The notes: a model not told the origin generated them from the letters alone. A stretch of DNA of 22,981 bases from JANNHP01 sp031404455 (GCA_031404455.1 JANNHP010000405.1:1-22981); one strand, 5' to 3'; numbered from the stretch's first letter, positions 7,059 through 14,287 are shown. Made by a program: numbers and translations.

Positions 7059-7135
7059 CGGGCGCGGCCCGGGGCACCGGCGACCAGCAGGGATCTGCCG
7101 GCAAGTAGCGAGCCGCACTCGGGGCACTTCCGAAC

Positions 7136-7148
7136 CCGCCACCGGCGG
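7136..7148. terminator. Short hairpin in the gap after the tetraheme gene
   Basis: CCGCC-ACC-GGCGG is a 5-bp stem with a 3-base loop in the 206-bp gap. A second set, GCACC-TGC-GGTGC-ACCTCG-GCACC (7192-7215), can form two mutually exclusive stems. No T-run follows either. The rest of the gap shows only the promoter listed next. Confidence 0.2.
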
Positions 7149-7221
7149 CTTCGGATGCGTGCTTCGTCCGCACCGTGCCCGTGCCTACGTCGCACCTGCG
7201 GTGCACCTCGGCACCCACAAC

Positions 7222-7250
7222 TTGACCTCCCCTGCGGGCGCCTCTACGTT
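7222..7250 (+). promoter_or_regulatory. Sigma-70-like promoter of the aroF-tpiA housekeeping run
   Basis: TTGACC (7222-7227, five of six consensus bases), a 17-base spacer and TACGTT (7245-7250) lie just before aroF. RNA would start near 7257, only about 8 bases before the ATG at 7265. No Shine-Dalgarno is present between them, so initiation on a very short leader is likely. Confidence 0.55.
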
Positions 7251-7264
7251 CCGTCGATTCCAGC

Positions 7265-8308
7265 ATGATCGTCCTCTGCCGAACCGACCTGACCCCTGCC
7301 CAGCGCGACCGCATCCTCGCGGCCGTGCGCGAGATCGGCGTGGAACCGCACGTGCGCGACGAGAACGGCCGGACGGTCGTCGAGGCGCCGGGACCGTTCG
7401 ACGCGGCGCGCTGCGGGCTCGAACGCCTGGCGGGCGTCGAGCGGGTGTTCGCCGGCGAACCGGGTGCCCACCTCGCGACGCGCGACCATCACTCGGCCTC
7501 GACGCAGATCCGCGTCGGCGACGTCGTGTTCGGCGGACCGGACACCGTGATCATCGCCGGCCCGTGCGCAGTCGAGGGCCGCAACGTCATGCTCGAGATC
7601 GCTCGCGCGGTGAAGTCGGCGGGCGCGCGCATGCTCCGCGGCGGGGCCTTCAAGCCGCGCACTTCGCCGTACTCCTTCCGCGGCCTCGGTCGCGAGGGCC
7701 TCGAGTTCCTCTCGGAGGCGCGCGACGAGACCGGCCTTCCGGTCGTCACCGAGGTGATGGACACGCGCGACGTCCCGCTCGTCGAGCGGCACGCGGACAT
7801 GCTCCAGATCGGCTCGCGCAACATGCACAACTTCGCGCTGCTCGCCGAGGTCGGCCGCACGCGCAAGCCCGTGCTGCTGAAGCGCGGCATGAGCGCGACG
7901 GTCGACGAACTCCTCACGTCGGCGGAGTACGTGCTCGCGGGCGGCAACGACCAGGTCGTCCTCTGCGAGCGCGGCATCCGCACGTTCGAGCACAGTTCGC
8001 GCAACACGCTGGACATCACCGCCGTCCCCGCGCTGCGCGAGCGGACGCACCTGCCGATCTGCGTGGACCCGTCGCACGCGAGCGGACGCCGCGCCTTCGT
8101 GGCGCCGCTCGCGCGCGCGGCGGTCGCCGTCGGCGCCGACGCCGTGATGCTCGAGGTCCACGTGCGTCCCGAGGAGGCGCGCTGCGACGCGCAGCAGGCG
8201 ATCCTCCCGTCCGAGCTCGCGGCAATCGTCCGGGACACCGAGGCGCTCGACGAGGTCCTGCGCCGCACGGCGTCGGCGCGCTCGCCCGACCCGGAACCCG
8301 TTCCGTGA
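7265..8308 (+). CDS. aroF: DAHP synthase with N-terminal regulatory domain
   Basis: 347 residues; catalyses the first step of aromatic amino acid biosynthesis. Residues 1-70 (IVLCRTDLTPAQRDRILAAV..., ending in a VERVFAGEPG-like segment) form the ferredoxin-like domain known from Thermotoga-type enzymes, which mediates feedback inhibition by aromatic amino acids. Residues of about 90-330 form the catalytic barrel with IIAGPCAVEG, GGAFKPRTSPY, LLKRGMSAT, CERGIRTFEH, DPSHASGRR and MLEVH. The metal ligands C101, H271, E297 and D308 are in place. This copy follows the family consensus closely and is probably the main housekeeping enzyme, unlike the paralogue at 222. It opens the housekeeping run and overlaps tpiA by GTGA. 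The start ATG has no ribosome binding site. Confidence 0.95.
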   Translation: MIVLCRTDLTPAQRDRILAAVREIGVEPHVRDENGRTVVEAPGPFDAARCGLERLAGVERVFAGEPGAHLATRDHHSASTQIRVGDVVFGGPDTVIIAGPCAVEGRNVMLEIARAVKSAGARMLRGGAFKPRTSPYSFRGLGREGLEFLSEARDETGLPVVTEVMDTRDVPLVERHADMLQIGSRNMHNFALLAEVGRTRKPVLLKRGMSATVDELLTSAEYVLAGGNDQVVLCERGIRTFEHSSRNTLDITAVPALRERTHLPICVDPSHASGRRAFVAPLARAAVAVGADAVMLEVHVRPEEARCDAQQAILPSELAAIVRDTEALDEVLRRTASARSPDPEPVP

Positions 8309-9054
8309 CGCGGCCTCGCTTCATCGCGGGCAACTGGAAGATGCACCTCCTCGCGGCCGAAGCGCGCCGTCTCGCAGCCGACGTCGCCACCGCCGCCGCC
8401 GCGCGTCCGCAGGTCGACGTCGCCGTCTTCCCCGCGTTCACGGCGCTCCACGTGGTCCGCGAGACGCTCGCGGGCTCGCGCGTCCTCCTCGGCGCGCAGT
8501 GCTGCCACGAGGCGGCAGAGGGCGCGCACACCGGCGAGGTGTCCGCCGCGATGCTCGCGGACGCCGGCGTCCGCGTCGTCCTCTGCGGACACAGCGAGCG
8601 TCGCGCCGCGGGCGAGACCGACGACGCCGTCGGGCTCCGCGTCCGGGCCGTGCTGCGCGCGGGGCTCCGACCGCTCGTCTGCGTGGGAGAGACGCTCGCC
8701 GACCGCGAGGCGGGCACGACCGACGGCGTCCTCGCGCGACAGTTCGCCGCCGCCTGCGCCGACGTAGCCGGGGCGGAGCTTTCGTCGATCGACGTCGCGT
8801 ACGAGCCCGTCTGGGCGATCGGCACCGGCCGCACCGCGACACCGCAGATGGCGAGTGCCGCCCACGCGAGCCTTCGCGGTCTCCTGGTCGGGAAGTTCGG
8901 CGAGGCCGGGCGCGGCCCGCGCATCCTGTACGGCGGTAGCGTCAAGCCGGTGAACGCCACGGAACTCCTCGCCTCCCCGGGAATCGACGGACTTCTCGTG
9001 GGAGGAGCTTCGCTCGACGCCGCCCAGTTCCGTCTGATCCTCGAGAACTCGTAG
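8305..9054 (+). CDS. tpiA: Triosephosphate isomerase
   Basis: 249 residues; interconverts dihydroxyacetone phosphate and glyceraldehyde-3-phosphate in glycolysis and gluconeogenesis. All catalytic elements are present: FIAGNWKM (K12), CGHSERR (H96) and AYEPVWAIGTGR (E167), plus the phosphate-binding LYGGSVKP and GLLVGGASL at the end. The length is normal for bacterial TpiA. GTG 8305 was chosen because it overlaps the aroF stop (GTGA) and places the FIAGNWKM motif at the usual distance from the N-terminus. The next gene, secG, follows after 10 bases; a tpiA-secG pair is a common arrangement in bacteria. Confidence 0.97.
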   Translation: MTRPRFIAGNWKMHLLAAEARRLAADVATAAAARPQVDVAVFPAFTALHVVRETLAGSRVLLGAQCCHEAAEGAHTGEVSAAMLADAGVRVVLCGHSERRAAGETDDAVGLRVRAVLRAGLRPLVCVGETLADREAGTTDGVLARQFAAACADVAGAELSSIDVAYEPVWAIGTGRTATPQMASAAHASLRGLLVGKFGEAGRGPRILYGGSVKPVNATELLASPGIDGLLVGGASLDAAQFRLILENS

Positions 9055-9064
9055 GAGCCTTCCG

Positions 9065-9400
9065 ATGGCGAACTTCTTCCTGGGACTCCTGGCCGTGGTC
9101 GCGGTGTTGTCGAGCGTGGTGCTCGCCTTCGTCGTCCTCTTGCAGGAGCCGAAGGGCGGCGGCATCGCGGCGGCGCTCGGCGGCAGCGGCATGGACACCT
9201 TCGGCCCGGCCGCGGGCGGCGTCAACCGCTTCACCTCGTGGATGGCCGGCATCTGGATGGCCGCCTGCTTCCTGCACGCGATCCTCATGACGTCGGGCCC
9301 GGTGATCATCGGGAAGACGGTGCAGACGCCTCCCGGCGACACGAGCAACGGCACCGGCGGCGCGACCCCGCCCTCCGACACCGGAGAGAAGCCGAAGTGA
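9065..9400 (+). CDS. secG: Preprotein translocase subunit SecG
   Basis: 111 residues. SecG is the small SecYEG subunit that assists protein export in the inner membrane. Two membrane segments are visible, residues about 4-26 (FFLGLLAVVAVLSSVVLAFV) and 56-78 (SWMAGIWMAACFLHAILM), separated by the diagnostic cytoplasmic loop LLQEPKGGGIAAALGG. The tail after residue 80 is hydrophilic, rich in G, T and P. ATG 9065 has AGGAG 7 bases upstream, partly inside the tpiA stop region. Length and motif order are typical. Confidence 0.95.
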   Translation: MANFFLGLLAVVAVLSSVVLAFVVLLQEPKGGGIAAALGGSGMDTFGPAAGGVNRFTSWMAGIWMAACFLHAILMTSGPVIIGKTVQTPPGDTSNGTGGATPPSDTGEKPK

Positions 9401-9425
9401 CCCGACCGGATCGGAGCCGCTGACC

Positions 9426-10298
9426 TTGCCTCCGGTCCGCTCCATGACCGGCTTCGGCGCCGCACGGCGCGAGACGCCCGGTGCGGTGGCGCAGGTCGAG
9501 ACTCGCTCCGTCAACAACCGCCACCTGACCGTGGCGATCCGGGCTCCATCGGGGTTCGACGCGAGGCAGTCCGAGCTCGAGGCGTTCGTCCGGTCGAGGC
9601 TCCAGCGCGGCTCGGTCAGCGTGACGATCTCCGTCAAGGCCCGCCGTGACGTGGCGCCCGGCCGCATCAACGCCGCGGTCGTCGAGGACTACGCGCGTCA
9701 GCTCGCGGCGGCGGGGCTCCCGACCTCTCCGGTGGTGATCGCGCAACTCCTGCGCCTGCCCGGCGTCGTCGAGGAGGCCCCGCCCGCGGCGCTCGGCGAC
9801 GAGGAGTTCGCACTCGTCAGGGACGCCGTAGACGCCGCGCTCGCGGCGCTCGTCGAGATGCGCGAGCGGGAGGGCGCGGCCCTCGCCGCGGATCTCGAAG
9901 GCGGGATCGCGGAGATCGAACGTCTGGCCGGCGCCGTGAGGGCGCGCGTGCCGGAGGTGCTGAAGGCCGCGCACGAGCGGCTGAAGGAGCGGCTCGCCGT
10001 CCTCATCGCCGACGCGGCTGTGCCCGAGGATCTCGTCGCGCGCGAGATCGCCGTCCTCGCCGACCGCAGCGACGTCGCCGAGGAGATCGCGCGCCTCGCA
10101 AGCCACGTCGCCCAGTGGCGCGACGCGCTTCGCGAGGGCGGCCCGATCGGGCGCCGGCTCGACTTCCTCGCCCAGGAGCTCGGCCGCGAGGCGAACACCG
10201 TCGGCTCGAAGAGCCAGGACTCCGAGCTCGCCCGCGCCGTCGTGGACATGAAGGTCGCGATCGAGCGCCTGAAGGAACAGGCCGCGAACGTGGAGTGA
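9426..10298 (+). CDS. yicC: YicC-family endoribonuclease
   Basis: 290 residues. YicC proteins (N-terminal YicC domain, C-terminal DUF1732) are hexameric endoribonucleases that clip small RNAs in E. coli. The start RSMTGFGAARRE, the segment EVETRSVNNRHL-like (here QVETRSVNNRHLTV) and the C-terminal GRRLDFLAQELGREANTVGS plus MKVAIERLKEQAANVE are hallmarks. TTG 9426 is chosen because GGAG lies 9 bases upstream and the family normally has a few residues before SMTGFG; an ATG at 9444 would remove them. Its stop overlaps the gmk start by one base. A yicC-gmk-rpoZ order is widespread in bacteria. Confidence 0.95.
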   Translation: MPPVRSMTGFGAARRETPGAVAQVETRSVNNRHLTVAIRAPSGFDARQSELEAFVRSRLQRGSVSVTISVKARRDVAPGRINAAVVEDYARQLAAAGLPTSPVVIAQLLRLPGVVEEAPPAALGDEEFALVRDAVDAALAALVEMREREGAALAADLEGGIAEIERLAGAVRARVPEVLKAAHERLKERLAVLIADAAVPEDLVAREIAVLADRSDVAEEIARLASHVAQWRDALREGGPIGRRLDFLAQELGREANTVGSKSQDSELARAVVDMKVAIERLKEQAANVE

Positions 10299-10864
10299 TG
10301 GAGACGCCTCGCGCCGGCCTCCTCGTCGTCATCTCGGGACCCTCCGGCGTCGGCAAGACGACCGTGGCGGAGCGCCTGCTGCGCCTGCCCGGGTTCGCGC
10401 GCGCCGTCACCGCCACCACGCGAGCCCCCCGGTCGGGCGAGAGGGACGGCGTCGACTACCGCTTCCTCGACGACGCGGACTTCCGCAGAGGCATCGCGGC
10501 GGGAGAGTTCCTGGAGCACGCGGAGGTCCACGGACGGCGCTACGGCACGCCGAGGGCGGCGGTCGAGGCGATCTTCGCGCGGGGCCTCGCCTGCCTCCTC
10601 GTCATCGATGTCCAGGGCGCCGCGACGCTCCGCCGCGAGGGCGTCCCGGCGCTCTACGTGTTCGTCGCCCCGCCGTCGGACGCCGAGCTCGAACGCCGGC
10701 TGCGCAGCCGCAGGACCGACTCCGCGGAGGAGATCGCGAGCCGCCTCGCGACCGCCCGGGCCGAGCTTGCGAGGCGCCACGAGTACGACACGGTCGTAAT
10801 CAACGATGACTTGGAACGCGTGGTCGGCGAGATTTCCGGGCTCGTCCAAGTCCGGAGGCAGTGA
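10298..10864 (+). CDS. gmk: Guanylate kinase
   Basis: 188 residues; phosphorylates GMP to GDP with ATP. The P-loop GPSGVGKT spans residues 14-21. The GMP-binding segment has TTRAPRSGERDGVDYRFL, then FLEHAEVHGRRYGTP, and LVIDVQGAATLR follows. The lid region RLRSRRTDSAEEIASRL and the end DTVVINDDLE are standard. ATG 10298 overlaps the yicC stop (TGATG). The length is slightly shorter than E. coli Gmk (207 aa) mainly at the C-terminus. There is nothing unusual in its catalytic residues. Confidence 0.96.
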   Translation: METPRAGLLVVISGPSGVGKTTVAERLLRLPGFARAVTATTRAPRSGERDGVDYRFLDDADFRRGIAAGEFLEHAEVHGRRYGTPRAAVEAIFARGLACLLVIDVQGAATLRREGVPALYVFVAPPSDAELERRLRSRRTDSAEEIASRLATARAELARRHEYDTVVINDDLERVVGEISGLVQVRRQ

Positions 10865-10867
10865 ACC

Positions 10868-11080
10868 ATGGGACTCGACACCATCCGCCAGATCGACCGC
10901 CTCGACGAAATGGTCGGCGGACGCTTCAAGCTGACGGCGCTCCTGCAGCGCCGTATCCAGGAAGTGATCCGAGGCTCGCCGCGCCTCATCGAGGGCAAGA
11001 CGCCCCTGCGTAGCGCCCTCGCCGAGATCGAGGCCGGGAAGATCGAGCTCATCGACGCCGAGAAGCCCTCGGAGGATTAG
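10868..11080 (+). CDS. rpoZ: RNA polymerase omega subunit
   Basis: 70 residues. Omega helps fold and assemble the beta' subunit of RNA polymerase. The core GGRFKLTALLQRRIQEVIRG and the following TPLRSALAEIEAGKIEL fit the family. Position directly after gmk is the classical gmk-rpoZ arrangement. A strong GGAGG lies 9 bases before ATG 10868 and overlaps the end of gmk. The 3' end itself contains a GGAGG (11071-11075) that probably serves coaC. Confidence 0.9.
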   Translation: MGLDTIRQIDRLDEMVGGRFKLTALLQRRIQEVIRGSPRLIEGKTPLRSALAEIEAGKIELIDAEKPSED

Positions 11081-11111
11081 TCCGATCGGCCCAGCGACCG
11101 GCCGGCGCGTC

Positions 11112-11651
11112 GTGCTCGGGGTCTGCGGCTCCATCGCCGCGTACAAGGCCGCCGACCTCTGCTCGAAGCTCGTCCAGGCGGGCCACGACGTCACGGTCGT
11201 GATGACGCGCGCCGCGACGAAGCTCGTCGGTCCGATCACGTTCGCCGCGCTGACGGGGCGCAACGTCGCGACCGAGCCCTGGGACCGCGAGGGTGACGTC
11301 CACGTCGAGCACATCCACCTCGCCGACCGGGCCGAGGTCCTCGTCGTTGCCCCCGCCACGGCGAACTTCCTCGGGAAGGCCGCGAACGGCATCGCCGACG
11401 ACATGCTCACGTCCACGCTCCTCGCCGTGACGTGCCCCGTGCTGATCGCCCCGGCGATGAACGTGCGCATGTGGAAGCACCCGGCGGTCGCGCGCAACCT
11501 CGCGACCGTGAAAGACCTCGGCTACGAGATCGTCGAGCCCGGCGCGGGCTTCCTCGCCTGCGGCGACGTCGGTCCCGGCCGCCTCGCCGAGCCCTCGGAC
11601 ATCCTCGCCCGGATCGACGCCGCGCTCGAGCGCACCCCGCGGAAAGCCTGA
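11112..11651 (+). CDS. coaC: Phosphopantothenoylcysteine decarboxylase (CoaC)
   Basis: At least 179 residues. This flavoprotein decarboxylates 4'-phosphopantothenoylcysteine in CoA synthesis. Visible motifs are LGVCGSIAAYKA at the N-terminus, the active-site histidine in VEHIHLADRAEVLVVAPATAN, the PAMN motif in APAMNVRMW and the substrate-clamp cysteine in GFLACGDVGPGRLAEP. The first canonical start, GTG 11112, has no ribosome binding site and cuts into the first beta strand (RRVVLGV). Upstream in the same frame, ATC at 11085 lies 9 bases after a perfect GGAGG, and ATT 11076 lies directly behind it, so a rare non-AUG start is possible. The gene ends with TGA at once followed by the coaB GTG in the same frame. 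Confidence 0.9.
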   Translation: MLGVCGSIAAYKAADLCSKLVQAGHDVTVVMTRAATKLVGPITFAALTGRNVATEPWDREGDVHVEHIHLADRAEVLVVAPATANFLGKAANGIADDMLTSTLLAVTCPVLIAPAMNVRMWKHPAVARNLATVKDLGYEIVEPGAGFLACGDVGPGRLAEPSDILARIDAALERTPRKA

Positions 11652-12269
11652 GTGCGGGTCCTCGTCACGGCGGGCCCCACGCGGGAGTACATCGACCGCA
11701 TCCGGTTCCTCTCGAGCGGCTCGACGGGGCTCATGGGCATCGAGGTCGCGAAGGCGGCGGTCGCCGCGGGACACGAGGCCGTGCTCGTCCTCGGCCCGAC
11801 GCACCTCGTGCCGCCCGAGGACCCGCGCCTCGTCGTGTACCGGGTCGTCTCCGCGCTGGAGATGCTCGCGACGTGCAAGGAGGAGTGGCCCGATTGCCAC
11901 GCCCTGGTCGCCACGGCCGCGGTCGCCGACTACCGCCCCGCGAAGCCGCACGAGGGCAAGCCGGAGAAGTCCGACGGTCCGGTCACGCTGGAACTCGTCA
12001 GGAACCCCGACATCCTCGCGGAGCTCGCGAAGTCGAAGGGCGAGCGCCCCGTGATCGGCTTCGCGCTCCAGGTCGAGGACGCCGAGGCGCGCGCGCGGTC
12101 CAAGCTCGTCCGGAAGAAGATCGATGCCATCGTCCTCGACGGCCCGGCCGCAATGGGCGCCGACCGCGCGGACTTCACGCTGATCCGTGCCAACGGCGCG
12201 ATGCGCGTGCTCGCCGCCACGTCGAAGGCGGACGTCGCCCGCGAGATCGTCGCGCTGCTGTCGAACTGA
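11652..12269 (+). CDS. coaB: Phosphopantothenate-cysteine ligase (CoaB)
   Basis: 205 residues; joins cysteine to phosphopantothenate using a nucleoside triphosphate. The family start VLVTAGPTREYID, the middle ATAAVADYRP, and VIGFALQVED followed by KLVRKKIDAIVLD are recognisable. GTG 11652 abuts the coaC TGA with no gap and in frame, so the pair equals a usual CoaBC fusion cut by one stop codon. Two details differ from E. coli-type CoaB: the loop usually read as SNHSSGKMG is SSGSTGLMG (the conserved Asn is S22), and the usual VANDV-type segment is VLDGPAAMG. The conserved lysine region remains. It is probably active, but with altered nucleotide or cysteine contacts. The stop lies only 9 bases from the stop of the convergent reverse gene. 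Confidence 0.9.
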   Translation: MRVLVTAGPTREYIDRIRFLSSGSTGLMGIEVAKAAVAAGHEAVLVLGPTHLVPPEDPRLVVYRVVSALEMLATCKEEWPDCHALVATAAVADYRPAKPHEGKPEKSDGPVTLELVRNPDILAELAKSKGERPVIGFALQVEDAEARARSKLVRKKIDAIVLDGPAAMGADRADFTLIRANGAMRVLAATSKADVAREIVALLSN

Positions 12270-12273
12270 AGGA

Positions 12274-12287
12274 CCGCGTCAGCGCGG
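12274..12287. terminator. Hairpin between convergent coaB and DUF7832-like gene
   Basis: CCGCG-TCAG-CGCGG forms a 5-bp stem with a 4-base loop that contains the reverse-strand stop codon. It is the only structured element between two convergent stops and could act in both directions, but there is no T-run. Confidence 0.3.
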
Positions 12288-12827
12288 CCGCGCGAGCCAG
12301 TCGGCGAAGCGGCGATCGAGGACGTCGCGGATCTTCGCGTAACTCTCCCACGTGTCCGGCACCTCGTAGATGGAGTCGTACGGCTCGCAGAGCGCCGTCT
12401 CGTAGTCCCCGAGGTACTCGCCAGTCTTGAAATCGAAGTACTTCGCCGCGAACGCATTCCCGTCGGGCGAGAGCATCTCGTCCGTGAGCACGCCGTCGCA
12501 CCGGTCGTAGAGCTTCGGTCCCGTCATCTCCCGGCGTCGAAGCGCGGCGACCTGCTCGGCATGGTCGCGCTCGAACTTCGAGCTCAAGAGGCCGCGTTCG
12601 ACCAGCCAGGCGAGGAAGAGCCCGGTGTGGACGAGAGCCTGATCTTCCGGCAGTCCCTGCGGCCAGTTGCCGCCGGAGTGGTACTTCGCTTTGTCGTAGA
12701 CGAAGCCGAGAGCGAGCGGGGCGGCGGTCGGCTTTCGGCGTCGCACCGACTTGCGGATGACGGGCGTCGGTTCAGGGGGCGGCGCGGGAGGTGGGACTTC
12801 CCAATGTTGGGCAATGTAGTGAATCAC
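12279..12827 (-). CDS. DUF7832-like hypothetical protein
   Basis: 182 residues. The start is taken as GTG 12827, which overlaps the stop of the upstream reverse gene (GTGA), suggesting translational coupling. Residues 1-50 are low-complexity, rich in proline, arginine and lysine. From about residue 52, FVYDKAKYHSGGNWPQGLP, EDQALVHTGLFLAWLVERGLLS and later DEMLSPDGNAFAAKYF and GEYLGDYE match what I recall of the DUF7832 family. Its function is not known to me. Proteins of this sort often occur as small accessory genes, some next to toxins, but there is no direct evidence here. Base composition is visibly less GC-rich than coaB or ftsK, which fits recent transfer. Confidence 0.7.
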   Translation of the reverse strand: MIHYIAQHWEVPPPAPPPEPTPVIRKSVRRRKPTAAPLALGFVYDKAKYHSGGNWPQGLPEDQALVHTGLFLAWLVERGLLSSKFERDHAEQVAALRRREMTGPKLYDRCDGVLTDEMLSPDGNAFAAKYFDFKTGEYLGDYETALCEPYDSIYEVPDTWESYAKIRDVLDRRFADWLARPR

Positions 12828-13423
12828 TGCCTTGTACTTCGAGAGACCGCTAACTGCTGCGGCTGGCCGTCGATCGTCCTGTTCATCTCGTCGAAGCTTT
12901 CTCGGTCCCTCAGGAGCCAGGCCGCACACGCCGCCTTGGTCGCGGCTTCGGCCGGGTGCTGAATTGCGCCCGGCTCGCATCGAGCGCTCTGCAGAAGAGC
13001 GGCGCACACCGCGCCGAGATCGGAAAGGTCCTGAGAGTAGGGTTCCACTTGCTCTCGGACGATCCGGTCGCAAGTCGCGGAGAGTTCGGGCAGATTGCGG
13101 GCGTCGCCCTCGATCTTCCCAAACCTCCGGTGGATCGAACGCCGCCACGCCTCCTTCTCGTCAGGATCGGGCGATGCTCCGGCCGGCTTATGGGCGTTCC
13201 CGCACACCCACTCGGCACGTTCGACCTGAGCGACGACCATCCCAGCCGAGACGAAAGCGCTCAACTCGCCTTCGTCGAGGCTGAAGTTGAACGACACCGA
13301 CTGGCGGCCGAGAGGACTCCAACGCTCGAACCACCACCCCTTCGACCGCACCCAGCCGATCGTTTCAATCCGGCATCCAAGTTCGCGCATCAGCGCATCG
13401 ACGACCTTGCCCAGGGGGACCAT
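12824..13423 (-). CDS. Hypothetical protein coupled to the DUF7832-like gene
   Basis: 199 residues from ATG 13423, chosen because GGAGG lies about 8 bases upstream; a GTG at 13441 and an ATG at 13438 are alternatives lacking a well-placed site. The N-terminal part has KVVDALMRELGCRIE and WWFERWSPLGRQSVSFNFSL, reminiscent of small immunity-type beta/alpha proteins, and the C-terminal half is helical (EAATKAACAAWLLRDRESFDEMNR). No signal peptide or membrane segment is visible. I do not recognise the family. The stop overlaps the start of the DUF7832-like gene, so the two probably form a unit. Codon use is less GC-biased than in the flanking core genes. Confidence 0.6.
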   Translation of the reverse strand: MVPLGKVVDALMRELGCRIETIGWVRSKGWWFERWSPLGRQSVSFNFSLDEGELSAFVSAGMVVAQVERAEWVCGNAHKPAGASPDPDEKEAWRRSIHRRFGKIEGDARNLPELSATCDRIVREQVEPYSQDLSDLGAVCAALLQSARCEPGAIQHPAEAATKAACAAWLLRDRESFDEMNRTIDGQPQQLAVSRSTRQ

Positions 13424-13542
13424 CGCTCGTACCTCCATCACCTCTCTGCGACGACTCGTGTGACATCCACCGCACCGAACTCGGCTCCAAACCTACGTTC
13501 CCCGCGAACCCGCTCGCACTTTCGACCGCCGTCCTTCTTCGG

Positions 13543-13767
13543 TCACAGCCACGCGACGAACTCGTCCACCGACATGCCGGCCTCGCGGATGATCGCGCGG
13601 AGGGTTCCTGGCTTCAGGTCGCGATTGTGCATCGGGACCGTGACGCGCAGCGCTGCGCCGGCGTTCCGCAGGATCGCGTGACTCCCCGACTGGTGGTGGA
13701 CGGTGAACCCTGCACGTCGCAGCGCGGCGACGACCTGCCGTGACCGCAGGACGGGGAGCGCAGCCAC
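13543..13767 (-). CDS. hicA: HicA-type mRNA interferase toxin
   Basis: 74 residues. HicA toxins are small double-stranded-RNA-binding-fold proteins that cleave mRNA. The segments LRSRQVVAALRRAGFTVHHQ-like start, QSGSHAILRN with the catalytic histidine, TVPMHNRDLKPGTLRAIIREAG and SVDEFVAWL match the family across the full length. GTG 13767 starts 3 bases after the hicB stop, so translation is likely coupled. The antitoxin gene comes first here, one of the two known orders. The locus lies in the less GC-rich reverse-strand insert between coaB and ftsK. Confidence 0.93.
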   Translation of the reverse strand: MAALPVLRSRQVVAALRRAGFTVHHQSGSHAILRNAGAALRVTVPMHNRDLKPGTLRAIIREAGMSVDEFVAWL

Positions 13768-13770
13768 CGT

Positions 13771-14082
13771 TCAGCGCGCCGAGATCGCCACCGAGAGTCG
13801 CTCGTGCCGGGGAGGTTTCGTGACGTCCACCGGCAGCGGCAGGCCCTCCGCGAGCATGCTTCGGCAGTAGCCCCGGATCGCGTCCGCGGCCATCGAACGC
13901 GCTTCCTCGATCGTGTCGCCTTCGGAGATGCAGCCGGGGAGCGCCGGCACCAGGACGGTGTAGCCGCCTTCGGGCTGGGGCTCGTAGATGACCGTGTAGA
14001 GGAGCGGCGCGCCGGCGGCGCGCTCGATCGGTTTCCGCCGAAGACCGGGACGTGCTTCGCCGCGCTTGCGTGCCTTCGCCAT
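13771..14082 (-). CDS. hicB: HicB-type antitoxin
   Basis: 103 residues from ATG 14082. HicB antitoxins bind and block HicA through a partial RNase H-like fold. The core YTVIYEPQPEGGYTVLVPAL, PGCISEGDTIEEARSMAADA and IRGYCRSMLAEGLPLP is typical. About 27 basic residues precede it (AKARKRG...RRKP), longer than usual. After the core there are only about 20 residues and no visible ribbon-helix-helix or helix-turn-helix domain, so DNA autoregulation may rest on another protein or on the basic N-terminus (inference). The start has a poor ribosome binding site, and a TAGCCT box ends 7 bases upstream of it. Confidence 0.9.
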   Translation of the reverse strand: MAKARKRGEARPGLRRKPIERAAGAPLLYTVIYEPQPEGGYTVLVPALPGCISEGDTIEEARSMAADAIRGYCRSMLAEGLPLPVDVTKPPRHERLSVAISAR

Positions 14083-14089
14083 GCAACCC

Positions 14090-14095
14090 AGGCTA
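14090..14095 (-). promoter_or_regulatory. -10-like box directly upstream of hicB
   Basis: On the reverse strand TAGCCT ends 7 bases before the hicB ATG, the same spacing as the box before the tetraheme gene. No good -35 sequence is seen 16-18 bases further upstream. It would give a leaderless hicBA transcript. Confidence 0.25.
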
Positions 14096-14259
14096 GCAGA
14101 CGAGGCGTCGCCTGCGACGGTCGCGCGTCGGACCTCTCGCGGCACCTGGGCACGACTCCGCCCCGCCGGCCACGTCCGCCGCCGTCGCTAGCATCGCGTC
14201 GAGCCACACCCGGGCGACTCCCGGCCGTAGGATTCGCCGCGGGACTTCCCCACGAGCTA

Positions 14260-14287
14260 TTGCGCTCGTACGATCGACGCATACAAT
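14260..14287 (+). promoter_or_regulatory. Sigma-70-like promoter of ftsK
   Basis: TTGCGC (14260-14265), a 16-base spacer and TACAAT (14282-14287, five of six consensus bases) precede ftsK. RNA would start near 14294, right at the GGAGG ribosome binding site (14295-14299). The rest of the 230-bp gap to hicB shows no gene. Confidence 0.55.

Noticed and set aside
7064..7195. Reverse-strand reading with a KCPECGSLLAG zinc-ribbon-like segment in the gap after the tetraheme gene
   Set aside because: It continues into the antisense of the tetraheme gene, has arginine-rich shadow composition elsewhere and no ribosome binding site; it could be a gene remnant but is unsupported.
7192..7215. Alternative stems GCACC/GGTGC/GCACC as an attenuator of aroF
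   Set aside because: The likely promoter lies downstream of them (7222-7250), so they would not be in the aroF transcript, and there is no leader peptide with aromatic codons.
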